In this document: piece after piece, positions 1 to 12,690 of the stretch
Numbering within the stretch: the stretch's first letter is position 1
How the letters are laid out: each line of letters opens with the position of its first letter
DNA from: Tamarix chinensis
Taxonomy: Eukaryota > Streptophyta > Magnoliopsida > Caryophyllales > Tamaricaceae
Reading direction: 5' to 3'
Length of the DNA stretch: 64,000 bases
Assembly: GCA_030549775.1 (NCBI GenBank)
Contig: CM060177.1
Coordinates: 54,190,638 to 54,254,637, forward strand
Notes under the pieces: model-generated
What the model was told of the DNA's origin: nothing
Databases searched by the model: none
Seen by the model: only the letters and a program-made list of their open reading frames with translations
Program-made: the position numbers and the translations under genes

Positions 1-500
1 AACTTCTCAAGGACACACCCGAGCCACTATTCTTAAATCGGTGGAATGGAGGTGATAACATCTTCTCATAGTAGAATGTTCTCGAGCCGCTATTTTACCA
101 GGTGGAACGATAATAAATTATCTCCTCGGGGCATAATGCTCCCGAGCCACTATTCTACCCGATGGAATGGGAATAAATCACCATGGTCCTGACCCACGCA
201 TTCTTCCACTTTAAATCATTAGTATCTTTCACATAGGTTGTAAAGGTATGTTTTATTTTACAATGAGTAGGCGCCCCACTATTCTCAACCAGTGGAACAA
301 TTTGAAACTTCTTGGGAACAACACACCTGAGCCACTATTCTTTCCGGTGGAACGAAGATTAAAAACATCATCTCGGGGCAGAATACTCCCGAGCCACTAT
401 TCTATTCGGTGGAATGGAAATACATATATATATATTTAAGAAAAATAATCTCATGGCCTTACTCACATGCTCGTTCACATTAAGTGATAAGTATCTTATT
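1..500. repeat. Left arm of a diverged inverted repeat
   Basis: Blocks here match the reverse complement of about 4000-4450. Clear anchors are 203-226 against 4203-4228 and 480-501 against 4006-4027; order and spacing are consistent with inversion. The arm also holds several copies of a block of the type GAGCCACTATTC followed by GGTGGAAYG, at about 21-50, 85-105, 146-168, 280-296, 326-352 and 392-414. Confidence 0.6.
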
Positions 501-758
501 TAGATTGATTCTTAGGCATAGGATACAGTCAAAACATATATACATAAAACAGAGAACATAGTAAAACAGATATGCATATAATATAAGTCTAAATCTCCAA
601 GTCCTCTCAAACCCTGATTACACTTCCTTTAGTGTTCATTCTCCCATGTTGGTTATTTCACTCACCTTATATTATGTCATCACCAAAATTCCATCATTAG
701 TATCATACCCAAAAATCACAACCTGATTCCCATGAGTTGATTTAGTAATCTCATCCCG

Positions 759-759
<1 letters not shown>

Positions 760-806
<47 letters not shown>
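760..806. repeat. (GT)n(AT)n microsatellite
   Basis: About 12 GT units run directly into about 11 AT units. Confidence 0.95.
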
Positions 807-1239
807 CACACACTGAAGTATCCAAGTCTAAATCCCATAAAATTGTCATATTCCTTCATATGAAAGGTTCATCATTTTTAATTTCCAATAGTTATTCTCT
901 AATCCATGAAGATGGAATCATAATATTAACATCTCAAGATGACTTGTCCCAAATTTGTTATTAAACATTTATGAACCCCAAAATAGCGATAATATTCCCA
1001 TGAATTTCTCAAAATATTATTGTCATAATTTAAGTCTCCTAATACATGAATTATCAAACTTTCTTAATATCCCATAATGACAAGTTACCCTTTTAGCACA
1101 ATTAACACCTTTATTTCATAAAATATTATACCTTCCATACATATTATGTTTCCAAGTCCTCATTCATCATCATACCTCATGAGATACCTTAAGCCCATTT
1201 ACCACAACTTGCTCAACCCACATTCCATTCCTTAAATTA

Positions 1240-1660
1240 TAAATTTCACTGATATGATATTATCATTATCCAATCTATAATTCATACCTTAAGTTATATT
1301 CTCATAAATATGGCGTTCTCATCATTTAACCCATATTTCATACCTCAAAATATAATTTCACAAATATGACATTGTCATCATCCCACCCTTATTTCATAAC
1401 TTAAAATATATTTTTACAAATATGACATTATCATCATTCAACCCATATTCCATACCATCGATATATTTCCACAGGTGTGATATTTTCATTATTTCAACCA
1501 TAGATATTTTTCCACAAGCGTGATATCATCATCATTCAACCATAGATATATTTCCATAAGTATGATATCATCATTATACAACTATAGATATATTTCCACA
1601 AGTGTGATATCATCACTATTCAACCATATTCCATGCTATAAAATGCATTCTAACAAATAT
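1240..1660. repeat. Tandem array, 42-58 bp units
   Basis: About eight diverged units share a core like TATGATATCATCATTCAACC, starting near 1247, 1308, 1362, 1419, 1473, 1513, 1555 and 1599. The spacing shortens from about 58 to 42 bases along the array. It sits inside the LTR-like unit, between the CT-rich tract and the tail. Confidence 0.75.
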
Positions 1661-2688
1661 GAGATTATCGCCACAAGTCATAACATAATGATATCTCTTA
1701 CCAACTCTTATTTTCTTTCAACATAACATTCCTATCAACACAAATTGTCAATATCAACGTATGTTGCATAATACAACAACAATATCATGGAAGATACATT
1801 TAGCCATACAAGCAAACATTATCAAAAGTCCTAAGCAACGAATAGTATCCTTACTAACTAGGACATCAGACTCTAAGCATATAAATCCTAGACTTCCTCC
1901 AAGACCACCAAAAAATCACATATGAAAATAAGATAAAAATATGATTAGGATTGGAGGTTAAAAATTAAGAGGGAGATAATGGTAGAGAAGGGTAAAAATA
2001 AAATTTATCGAAGTCAAACAGAAACTTGAATTGTATGGAAGTGTAGAAGAATGTGTGGTGAAGCTATGGTTAAATTTTAGTGGTGTTTCGGCAAGAATTG
2101 GGGTGAAAATAGGGTTGCACGGCTAAAATGGGAAGTTGCGCGGCCAAGCGGTGCAAAAGTTACATGGTTGTGCAACACCGGGTCAAGAGAAAATAAAACA
2201 CGCGGCCCTGTAAAATTAATCCGAGAGGAAATTTTTGCATGGTCAAACGTTGCAGGGATTGCACAGTTGTGCAGCAGGGGTTTTAAGCCTTGCATAGCCG
2301 TGCAACAGGGATTTTAAGTGGTGCATGACCATGCAGTAGGCCATGCACTAGCCATGCACACTACAACACTGCAACACATGAGAGATAAAATGAGGGAAAA
2401 GAGGCAGTGGACGGTGGCAATGACTGGCGACAATGAGGGGGAAGGTTGGGGTGACCTCGATGGTTGTTCCACCGGCCAAAAGGTGGCGAGTGGCAGCCAA
2501 GGTAGTGCACAGTGGTGGGAGATGGTGGTGCGGAAGCTAAAATAGGGAAACAAAGGGGAAGAAGAAGAAGAAGAAGAAAGGGAGAAGAAGGCAAGGATAA
2601 GGGTGAGGGAGCTCGGTAATGACTCTTTGGCACAGAATATCAGTAGAGTGAGGCAAAACTAAAGAGAAGTAGGGAGAGTGTGAGGTGT

Positions 2689-2737
2689 ATGTGTGTGTGT
2701 GTGTGTGTGTGTGCGTGTGTGTGTGTGTGTGTGTGCA
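2689..2737. repeat. (GT)n microsatellite
   Basis: GT repeat broken by single GC steps, within the GA-rich tract. Confidence 0.9.
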
Positions 2738-3420
2738 TGCGTGTTGTGTGGTGACTTGGGAAGGAAGAAAAAGAAGAACAGGGGTGGCATGTGATAGAGA
2801 TGATGATGATGGTTGCAGTTACAAGTTGATGATGGAGGTGATGGCTGCAGAGGATGACTAGGGTAGGGTAAAAGCTACAATATGAGGGTAGTGATGGTTG
2901 AGGGGGTGTTATGTAAAGATGGAGAGCATAAGAAGGACGCAGGGTGATGGGGTGGTGTACAGGGTGCAGGGTGCAGGGTGCAGGTCTGCAAGGATGCGAG
3001 AAGGAGAAGAAGGGAAAAGGTGATGGGTGATGGATGATGGTGTAGAAAGGTGGTGGGTGGTGGTGTAAGTGGATAATGTAAGTGGGGGTGCAAGAGGAGG
3101 TGTAAGAGTTGCAAAAAAGGGGCTGGCAAGAGAAGGAGACGAAGGAAAGAAAAGAAAAGGAAAAGGAAAAAAAAAAGAAAGGTTGAGGGGATTAGTTTAG
3201 GATGATTTTAGATTAGTTAAGGGTAATTAGGATTAGCAAAATTTTAGCGAATTTTATTTCAGTTTACGAATTATAATTTATCAAAATTAAGGTTTTTTCG
3301 GAATCGGTTAATGTTTTAGGATTAAGGATATTTAAAGCTAATATAGGATTTATTAGGATTATAATCAAATTAGGTGCTAATGATGCAGGATTAGCTTAAG
3401 CAAATTTTTGAGGTATTACA

Positions 3421-4988
3421 TGTTGATATAACCTTAATACACTAAGTCATACTTGTGGAAAGTTATAACTTATGGAATAATAATATGGGTTAATGTGGAG
3501 ATCTAGATATTTTATTGTGTTAAGTGTATTAGTTATGATAATGATATTAGGGGAAGTATCAGAGTACTTACTGAATGTTGCGAGTCCTCAAAATAAGATA
3601 ATTGCTTAATTTGGGCATAGTAACCCTAAAATAGTAGTGTTATTATCCCATGTGTAAATATGTTATTAAGTTTGGGTAATCATATAAGCCTTCTGGGAAG
3701 AGTTATGACTAATCCTAAAATTAGGGTTTTGGGAGCCATATAAATAGTAATATTTAGGATAACACTATTATTGTATGCGTGAGATGTGGGTATTAGATCA
3801 TGAATTTAGGGTCTTTTAGCAATGATAATATTTAAGAAATTATATACTATAATTGGTGGTTGAATGATCAATATAAGAGGAGTTATGCTAGGAGGATAAT
3901 ATTATGATTGAGGAAATTAAGGATCATGACTCTAGAGATCGACCTTATGAATTGTGTTATGTGCTTATTTACCTTAATGTATTTAGTACCTGTAAATTGA
4001 TTATGAATAAGATACTAATCATTTAAAGAGAAAGATTACGTGAGTAAGCCCAATGTGATATTTTTATATATCCATTCCACTTGAGGATAATAGTTGCTCG
4101 AAAACGTTTTGCCCCAATAAGGTGTTTCAGTCCATCCATCGAATTAAAAATAGTGAGGCCCCAGCTCATCATGAATAAAAATATAACTGTATAACCTAAA
4201 AATAAGACACTAATGACTTAAAGTGGAAGAGTACATGAATCAAGACCAAGATGATGCTTTTATATCCATTCTACCGAATGATAATAGTAGCTCAAGAGCA
4301 TTTTTTTCCTAAAAAATTGATGTTTTCTTATTTATTCTACCAAATAATAATAGTGGCTCATGTGTGTTGTCCCTGAGAAGGTGATTCATACCGTTCCACT
4401 AGTTTAAGAATAGTGGGGTTCCTAGGCTCAACGTATATAAAAGAATGAAAATGGTTATATATAGCTAAAGAAGCTTGGATTAGTATTCATCTTATGAGAC
4501 TTTTTATTTGTTTAAGTGTGTACTCATTAGTAGTTGTGAATGCATGTGTTATCAGTATCTCTGATTTGATAGTATTGTTACCTTATGTACATGTCTTAGA
4601 AGATCAAATAAATTACTATACTACTTTTGATGCACTATGTAGGGATGAATGATTTGTCATCTGTACTCGATGCTTGGGTAAAGAGTTATGTTATCCAATT
4701 GATGTAATTATCCAGATACCTTTTTGGACTATTTAATCCATAGTATCCCTTACTTTATATTTTGTTATTGTAATTAAAAGTTAAGCTCCAAACTCATATT
4801 GTACTATAAATATTTCTCCCATTTCTAAATTTCTTGTTTTGTTATAAATGATTTTACTCTTGTAATTGATGTAAGGATGGTTTGGGTAAATCAAACTTAT
4901 ATCAATTACGGTAGTAACCCCCAATATTTTACTTATATGCTTCTATAGTAAAAATAATTTTTTTAATAGTAAAAATTAGGGTGTTACA
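3421..4988 (+). mobile_element. 3' part of an LTR, plus orientation
   Basis: The stretch ends at 4988 in GGGTGTTACA, a typical 3' end for plant gypsy LTRs. The last 100 bases (AGTAACCCCC, then A/T-rich sequence, then TAGTAAAAATTAGGGTGTTACA in outline) resemble the end of the solo LTR at 46560-46661. The block at about 3990-4460 is the inverted partner of 1-500. No protein is encoded. The 5' part is missing; insertion of the neighbouring minus-strand unit into this one would explain that, but this is inference. Confidence 0.5.
3990..4460. repeat. Right arm of a diverged inverted repeat
   Basis: Inverted partner of the arm at 1-500; see the anchors given there. It carries the reverse complement of the GAGCCACTATTC/GGTGGAAYG blocks, for example at 4322-4354 and 4396-4421. 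Confidence 0.6.
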
Positions 4989-6000
4989 TTAATACTTATC
5001 ATACATGTTTATTAGATTAATCATTATAGTATATATATAATTACCAAAATGCCCTTAAACCATGTAATATTGATTATCATACTAAATTAGGTGATACAAA
5101 GACAATAAACCCCTATTCTCATATTCAACATTCATTAATACTATTCATGCATGTTTAATAGAATAATCACTATAGTACATGCAAAATTACTAAAATGCCC
5201 CTAAACCATGCAGTATTAATTATCAAGCTGAAATAAGTGATATTAATACATTAAACCCCTATTCTCATATCTAACATCAATCAATACTTATCATACATGT
5301 TTATTTGATTAATCCCCCTAGTACATGTAAAATTACCAAAATGTGCCTAGATCATATAATATTAATGTTCATGTCCAAACGTGTTACTAATACCACAAAT
5401 CTCTATTTTCACACTTAGCGTCAGTTATTACTTATCATACATATTTATTAGGATAACCCTCATTAAACATTCAAAATTATCAAAATGCCCTAGGTCATAT
5501 AATATTAATATTCATGTCCAAACATGTATTACTAATACCATAAACCCCTATATTCATACTTTACATTAATTATTACTTATCATGCATATTTATTAGAATA
5601 ACCACCATTACACGTTCAAAATTATCCAAATGTCCCTAGGTTATATAATATTAATATTAATATTCATGCCATAACATATGTTACTAATATCACAAACCCC
5701 TATTATCACTCTTAATACCACATAACACTTAGCATGCATATTCATTAGGATGATCACCACCATATATTAAAATTGCCATAGTACTCCTAGGTCATAAAAT
5801 ATTGATATTCTTACTAACACATGTATTTATAATACACAAAACTCCTATCTCCATTCTTAGTAACATTTATAACACTTTAGGTATCCCCGTTAAGGTTAAA
5901 CATTATGATGTGCTCAAATAACCAAATTGCCCCTAAAGCTCATTATAGTAATATTTTTACTACAAGTGTCCATACATACTTAACCTAGCATTTTATATAC
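4989..6000. repeat. Tandem array of seven units of about 146 bp
   Basis: Units start near 4989, 5135, 5281, 5425, 5570, 5720 and 5864, giving a period of 144-150 bases. Each has the order ACTTATCATGCATRTTTATTAG, then AAAATTACCAAAATGCCC, then TAATATTAATATTCATG, then AAACCCCTATTCTCA (outline of consensus). Divergence rises toward the right end. The array sits directly against the LTR end at 4988 and inside the minus-orientation unit ending at 8043. Confidence 0.85.
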
Positions 6001-6108
6001 ACATAACATCCATCATCAAACATTAGACTCCATCTTAATCATCTTGTCACACACATCACATTATACATAAGATAGCATGCATTCTTTCTACATTTTCTAA
6101 GATAATAT

Positions 6109-6291
6109 TAATAATCATGAGATTATTTTTAACACATCATATCTACACAAATCATATGCCAAAAAAATTAATTTGCTAACATACGTTATCCAAAATTAAG
6201 TTGCTAATAATCATGAGATTATTTGTAACACATCATATCTACACAAATCATATGCTAAAAAAATTAATTTGCTAACATACGTTATCCAAAT
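6109..6291. repeat. Recent tandem duplication, 87-bp units at 96-bp spacing
   Basis: 6109-6195 and 6205-6291 are nearly identical; I see about two differences. The unit begins TAATAATCATGAGATTATTT and ends at ACGTTATCCAAA. Confidence 0.9.
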
Positions 6292-6549
6292 ATTTTAGTA
6301 GAGTATAAAGGTTACCTAATTTTTAGTAAAACCTGAACTTTACTGGTAACTATCTAAAAATATTTAGGCTCTATTTAATAAAATTTTGTACCTAAAATAA
6401 TATCACAAATACTATATTAATATTATATAAATAAAATAATAATTTTTAATAAAAATATTTATTAAATATAAGATTACCAAACTATCCTTATACTTTAATA
6501 TTATTCAAAATATATAATAAATATACAACATAACTCACGTTGCATGTGT

Positions 6550-7740
6550 AATATGAGCCATGTAGAGTTTGGATGAAGGAAATGGAATGGGAGAGGATGG
6601 TGGCTTGGTTAATCGCTATGGGAGATTTTGGGAGGTGGTGGTTTGGTTGTTAAGTGGAGGAGGTGAGAGAGGAGGTGGTTGGTAGTCAGAGGTCGTGGTG
6701 TAGGTGGCTCGAAGGTGATAGAGATGATGACATGAGCTACAAGAAAGAAGTTGTAGAGAAGGGAAAGAAGAAGAAGAAAATGAGAAGAAGAGAAAGAGAA
6801 GGGGGAAAGGCAGGTGGTGTTTGGGTGGCTGCAAGCGATGGTGCAGGAGTGGAGGTTGAGGTGGTGGCAGGCAGTTAGGAGTAGTTGCAGTGGTGGAGGA
6901 ATGGGAGGGGAAGGGGGCCCAAATGAAAGGGTGGTAGTTGTAGGGGGTGTCGAAGGGGAGAGAAGGAAAAGGGAGTTAGGGCTGCAGGATAGGCTGAGTG
7001 TTGGCTACTCAGGGTAGTGCAAGAAAAAGGTAGGGTGGAGGAGCTGGTGGCGACAAAGGTTGTTGTAGGGGGTGTCGAAGGGGAAATATAAGGGTAGAGA
7101 GAAATAGGGAGAAATGAGAAGAGAGGGTCGGGGGAGAGAGAAAGCCACAAGGAAGAGGAGGAGGAGAGGAGGGTTAAGCTTGCAGGGTATGTGTTGGTGC
7201 AAGGAGATTGTAGGCAGGGGTAGGATAGGTGTGGTAGGGAAAGGGCATGTGAGGAGGGGAGAAAGGGACCTGCAAGACCAAAAAAGGAAAACAAAAGGAT
7301 GGCCGGTGGGAGGTAGTGTAGTTTGTCTAGCTGGAAGAGGGGATGTCATGCGTAGGCTCGTAGGGGTGCAGGAGGAGGGCATGCACGAGGGGGTGCAGAC
7401 GTGGCGTGTTTAGCCGGGGGTGTAGATGGGTAAGAAAGGAAAGGGGAAAGGCTTGGGCCCTGGAGGGGAAATAAGAAAGGAGAGGAAAGTGGGTCGTCGG
7501 GAGAGAAGAAGAAGAAGAGGGAAGTGGGTTGCTTGGGAGAGAAGGAGGAAAATAAGGGAGAGGTTGGGATGGCCTGGGGGAAAAAGGAAAAAAAATGAAG
7601 GGGAAACCTGGGTTGGACCTAGGGAAAAGAAAATAAGGAAAAGGGGGATGATTCGGGATGGCCCGAAGGAAGAAGGGAGAAGAAAAGAAAAAGGAAACAA
7701 GGAAAAGGAAAAAAAAAGAAAAAGAAAGGAAAATAGATTT
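6550..7740. other. Purine-rich (plus) / pyrimidine-rich (minus) tract
   Basis: About 1.2 kb of GGA/GAA/GGT-rich plus strand, much richer in G than its surroundings. It has the same relative position as the CT-rich tracts at 56740-57900 and 60790-62000 when the units are aligned by orientation. Confidence 0.8.
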
Positions 7741-8043
7741 AGGGCTAGAATTAGAATTTAGACTAAAATTAGGCTATTGGAAAAATATTAAATTAATTTA
7801 TCCAAAATTTAGGTATTATTTTAAGAAAATAATTTTGGTAAAATTATGGGTTTGAAATTTATTTAAATAAAAAGAGTAAGATAAAATGATTAAAATAATT
7901 ATATAAATTTATTAAATAATTTTATCTATTTTTATAAGTCAAATGTTCATAAAAATAATTAAATCAATTATTTAAAGATTAATTTTTTCTAGATAAAAGG
8001 TTAAATATTTAAATTGTAGGTTATAAAAATTTAGGGTGTTACA

Positions 8044-10700
8044 CAACTATTTTTCTAAACTAAACACACCCTTAATATTTTGATTCAACCAAATATCCCA
8101 AGATCCAACAAAAAAAATACTTCCATGAGAGGTTAGGGTTAGGGAACGAGCCATAACCCCCATAATACAAAATTAATTCATTTAAAAATTAGTTCTTCAA
8201 TCTTAATTATTCAAGGTTAGAATGTAGCGAATTAAAAGTTCTCTAAGGTATCATAGACTTATAACACTCAACACTTAGTTAATTTTAAATCATCAAAACA
8301 AATCACTAAATATCAAATGAGATGATTCACAAAAAATTGGACACCTAAACCACTTAAAATGATCTCAAGGAACTAAAATCAAACTAAAGCAGGAAGTCAA
8401 AACCAAACCTAAGACATGCCATAAGCTATAACATCACAACCAAAGGCGTATAAAGCCAAGCTATGATATAGTAATACTCAATTGAGTCAAAACTGATTTA
8501 ACCCAAATTTCCAAAAATATTTTAAAGCCTAAGAAGTTACATTTAAGGGAATGAAAGATTAAACCAATGTTGGCAGACAACTCAAAACACAAAATAGGTC
8601 AAACAAAAACTTTTTCTAAAAATTATAATCACATAAAATACTATTTATGGTCATTGAGAAACATTAGTTTATATTTAGAAGCTTAAACCTAAACATTGTT
8701 AAAAAGTTATTATTAGTAGTTACTATTTAACATAAAATAAATATATTACTATTCATAAAAGACAGTATTCCTGATATGGTTGAGCTTCTAAAAGATCATC
8801 TTAAAACAACCAAAATATCTCAAGGTTATCAAAACATCTTAACTATCTTCAAATACCCTATTAGGCTTTACGTAACCAAAAAAACCTAATCAATCTCATT
8901 TTCAAACCTAATTATGGTAATTAGAACATGATTGATTAAATAAGAATTGAATAAATGAATAGCATCTCAAGAACATGAAAAACATTATATAACAAACCTA
9001 AACCACATTATATTTTAACCAAAATTAAACCATATTAAACATGCTCAAATGAAGATGATTTACACATAGAATCTCACCTAATAATGCTAACAAATAACAT
9101 GGTATCATCATATTCCAACAAACACACCCATAACTCCCAAGATTGAACCATCCAAACAAAAAGGCCTAAAGCCCAACAAATTTCAATCAACAAAACCATA
9201 ACATAAATATGCTAGAATTGAAATATGCTTAGCATCAAACTTGTAATAAAAACATCAAGGAACATCATTAAGTCCTTATAATTTAGAAAAACTCATTCTA
9301 ACCTCAAAATATGGCACATGGTCAAACCACCAACAAAATGCTCAAATTATGCTTAAACCTAAACCAAACCATATAATAGATATACATTCTATTTACTTAT
9401 TGGTTGGGACCTTTGATCCTAAAATATTAAACACTAAGAAGATCAACATAAAACCTAGAAAATCCACATAAAAGATTAGAGAAAACAAGCTAATAAAATC
9501 ATATCAAAAGAGAAAAGATTGAAGATGAAGGATAAAGGAACTTATCCTCAAAGTTTGGAAGGATTGTCAAGATTCAACAATGATGAAAAATGAAGAAGGA
9601 AGAAAAGAAATGGAGGGGGAGAAGGAGAGAGAGAAGTGGCATGACATGAGGAGGAAAAGGGAATAAAAGTGACCATGCATTAAAGTTTAGGAAGACTTAA
9701 GAGGTTAAGTTGTGGGTTTAATGGTATAAGATTATATTACTAAGGAAACAAAAACAAAATTTGTCATCACTTAGCTAAGGTGGCATAACATGAGAAGGTA
9801 AACAAGGAGTGTCTCTCCTTGATCAGCAACACATAAAAAATGAGTGGAGGTGAGGAAAAAAGAAAACTCTGATTACATTAGATATTTATACAAAATATCT
9901 ACCAAATAAGACGAAACTAATTTTTCTACCATCATGAAGAGATACCTATAATTTCTAATATAAAAATAAGATTGTTCTCATCCATAATAAATAACAATGA
10001 AAGGTTACAATAGAGTCTCATAAGGTTAGGAGAATACTTAAGTAAGAAAAATATGATCCGGTGATTTTTATGATCTAAAAGTATCTAAATTAATCCAAAA
10101 ATCATGTGAATAGAAATATAATACTTTTAAATCATATTTATCTCAAGAATAATAAAATAAGATGGTCCTCAATGTTTTGTGAAATTTAGATAACTAGATA
10201 GGATAAAACGAGGCTCAAAACACATGATTAAGGCATAACCAAATGATGAATAGCACATTTTGCCAACATTTTGGTCATGCTTTTGAAAAAACCCTAGTAG
10301 ATTAGAATGATAGGAGCACCTCAAAAACCCAAAAAAAAAAGATTTGGAAAAAACGCAAAGGTCAAAAATGGTTTAGAATTCTCATAAAGCACAACACCAT
10401 TAGAATGGTTAAGGAATCTTGAATAAAGTATTTTAAAATTTCAACTAGGATTTCAAAACTCTTAAGTGTAATAAAACATCTTTCGAACTTAACCTTGATC
10501 AAAACCAATCCTGAATGAATTAGGTTTCTTGAAAGAATAGGGTAGTTATAGTTCCATTAAAGAACTCCTTGCTATCTATCTTACATTATCAACCGCCCAT
10601 AGAAGTATCATAACCAAGATGAAGTTTTGCAAGAAAGTTGTAGATTCTCCAATCTATTATTTTTGGTAACATCAACTACAAATATCAAATGTTTTTCCTG
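8044..10700. other. No gene recognised
   Basis: AT-rich non-coding sequence without long ORFs. A purine-rich patch lies at about 9560-9660 with AGGAGAGAGAG-type runs. It may be old transposon sequence, but I see no terminal repeat, domain or target-site duplication that supports a call. Confidence 0.5.
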
Positions 10701-10749
10701 CCTAAAACTATTTTTCATTAATTGAAGCCCTTATGCAAACATTTGTTTT

Positions 10750-11765
10750 GGCAAAAACTAGATCTACATGGGAGGAAACCTCCTATCTCATGGACTAGGA
10801 TCTACTTACTGAAGAAAGAGGGGGTTTGGGTATACAACAACTTGTTGCCTAGAACACTACTCAATTGAACAAGTATTTGTGGAAGATAATGGAGCATAAG
10901 CAAAGCCCATAAGTGAAGTAGATTCATAAGAGGCACAACAGAGGAGATGCATTATCAAAGTTGACTATTAAATCATAATGTTCCTAGATGTTAAATTCAA
11001 ATGAGGGAATTAGGGGAACAAACAATCTTAGCATGTCATCATGTATAGTAATTCTCTCAAGGTTGGTTAGATCTACCAATTTATACAAAAACAAGCACTA
11101 CCTATCCGATGGTATAATTTGATGTTGAGCGATCTAGCTATGATAGACACGTAATTATTAGTTGGATGGTATGCTAAGGGGGATTCTAACTAAAATACAA
11201 ACTTATGATCAGGGGAGTGGTGGATACAAAAAATAAAAATAAAAAATACTATGATGGTTACTTGCATGTAGATGTAGATGAAGATATGAGTCATCTTCTC
11301 ACTCAATGTCATGTTGCTCGCAAGTGTGTGAAGAGGTATATTGAATTGGTTGATATTGCCTCACCTTTTTACATCTTGACCAACTTGTCAACAATGCATA
11401 TCACATCAAAAGGAAAGGGAAAAGGCATAATGTATTGTGTTATATTTACTATAGTTATCTAAAAGGTGTGGTGTAAAAGGGATATAATGGTAATGTGGCA
11501 AAGTAGGAGAGGTCCAACTTAATACTAAAGAGCATTGTAAATGAAGTTTTTATTAGACTTACTAACATTATTAATTAGAAAGTAAGACAATAATCAGGGA
11601 TGATTAATATATAGTGTACGTAGAAGGCTAGAATCATCCTATTGATTTTAACACCTTGGTTGTGAGGCTGCTGAATAACTGATTCATAATAGCAAATTGG
11701 TTGGGAGGATACTAGTTTTTTTATGTACACATATGCTCATTTTTTGTAATAAAAGATTTAATTAA
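10750..11765 (+). pseudogene. Degenerate LINE reverse-transcriptase C-terminus
   Basis: Plus-strand conceptual translation, with several stops and frame changes, contains EERGGLGIQQL at about 10818-10850, followed by LNKYLWKIMEH at about 10863-10895. These correspond to the KxEGGLGI...NxALLxKxLWRI region after the polymerase domain of plant LINEs. About 400 bases further, EDMSHLLTQCHVARKCVKRY (about 11281-11340) resembles the zf-RVT motif (HLFxxCxFSxxVW). The 3' side ends in AT-rich sequence with a polyadenylation-like AATAAAAG near 11750. Upstream polymerase and endonuclease domains are missing. A dead fragment; family assignment rests on these short motifs. Confidence 0.55.
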
Positions 11766-12690
11766 TTACCAAAAAAATCTTTTAACATACCTACGCTTGT
11801 ATCTTCTCCCGACATATATTGAGTCATAATTTTTTGGGAGATAAATTTTATTTATGTATCATAATATTTGACCTAATTTAAATCAAATACCATGTGTTTT
11901 AAATAGTCTCAATTTAGCATACATTTTAATATTTTCTTTTTTTTTAAAAAAAGTAATACCATCTTATTAATAGTTTTACTATTGTATGAATAGAATGATA
12001 GAATTCTTAATGTTATTTTTTTTACGCTAAAATTAAAAAAAATATTTTAAATACATTTTTTTAAAACATTTTATATAATTTTATAAATGATAAACAACAT
12101 AAAAATCTTTAAAAATTATATAAAAATAAAGAAAATTCATATATATATATATATATATATATAGTTGAAAAACATTTCATTAAAGTTTATATTATTCATA
12201 TGAAACTAAAACCTTTAATAAGATAATACTAAAATGAAACAAAAGATTCAAATTTCATATGACTACTCTGATTAATCCAATTTAAGAACTCTTACAATAA
12301 AATATTTAAATATAAGTATTTGAAGTAATATAATATTCATGTCTATACTTATATGAACGTTATATCTTATCCAAAATGAATACTAAAATATTTTAGAGCT
12401 TTGAACCTAATAAATGAATAAAGTTTAAATACTAACCACTAAATTAAATTATTTATTGAAATGTTCATCAAAGAACTACATATATACTAGAGCAATTACA
12501 ACTTTATTTTGAAATTATAATTAATTTATTATCATTTTATATGGTACCAAACCACTAATGATTTTAATCTTATTCCATATATACATGTATTTATAAATAG
12601 AATATTATTTGTATTTATCGAAATTAAATATCCGATTTATTTTTATTTTCAATAACCAAATCCATTATTTAATATTTTGAATCCAATTGG
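11766..12690. other. AT-rich sequence, no gene
   Basis: No ORF or domain seen. It contains an (AT)n run at 12139-12163. Confidence 0.6.

Larger units (their letters stand above)
1..3420 (-). mobile_element. LTR-like repeat, minus orientation, cut by the window edge
   Basis: Read on the minus strand, this unit begins at 3420 with TGTAATACC, a common start for plant Ty3/gypsy LTRs. An AT-rich head follows (3420-3190), then a pyrimidine-rich tract (about 3180-2540; GA-rich on the plus strand), a mixed region, a short tandem array (about 1240-1660), and a tail at 1-720 with repeated CCGAGCCACTATTC-type blocks. The ORFs inside are short and low in complexity, and I recognise none as protein-coding. 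The tail is matched in inverted orientation at about 3990-4460, so this unit and the next appear to be members of one family facing opposite ways. The left end is outside the window. That it is an LTR is inferred from its end sequence and layout; no gag or pol is attached. Confidence 0.5.
4989..8043 (-). mobile_element. LTR-like repeat, minus orientation, tail truncated
   Basis: On the minus strand the unit opens at 8043 with TGTAACACCCTAAATTTTTA. An AT-rich head follows (8043-7750), then a CT-rich, GC-richer tract (7740-6550; purine-rich on plus), AT-rich sequence (6540-6000), and the 146-bp tandem array. The opening resembles that of the unit at 60471 (TGTAATCCCCAAATTTTAG) and the order of blocks is the same. 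The expected tail is absent, cut at 4988 by the neighbouring LTR end. ORFs over the purine tract have low-complexity products (Gly/Lys/Arg or Pro/Leu/Ser) on both strands and are treated as chance. Confidence 0.5.

Noticed and set aside
4989..6000. CRISPR-like regular spacing
   Set aside because: Whole units repeat with no unique spacers, in a plant nuclear context; this is a tandem satellite.
6875..7382. Overlapping 139- and 125-codon ORFs
   Set aside because: Low-complexity Pro/Leu/Ser products of a purine-rich tract; two frames open over the same bases.
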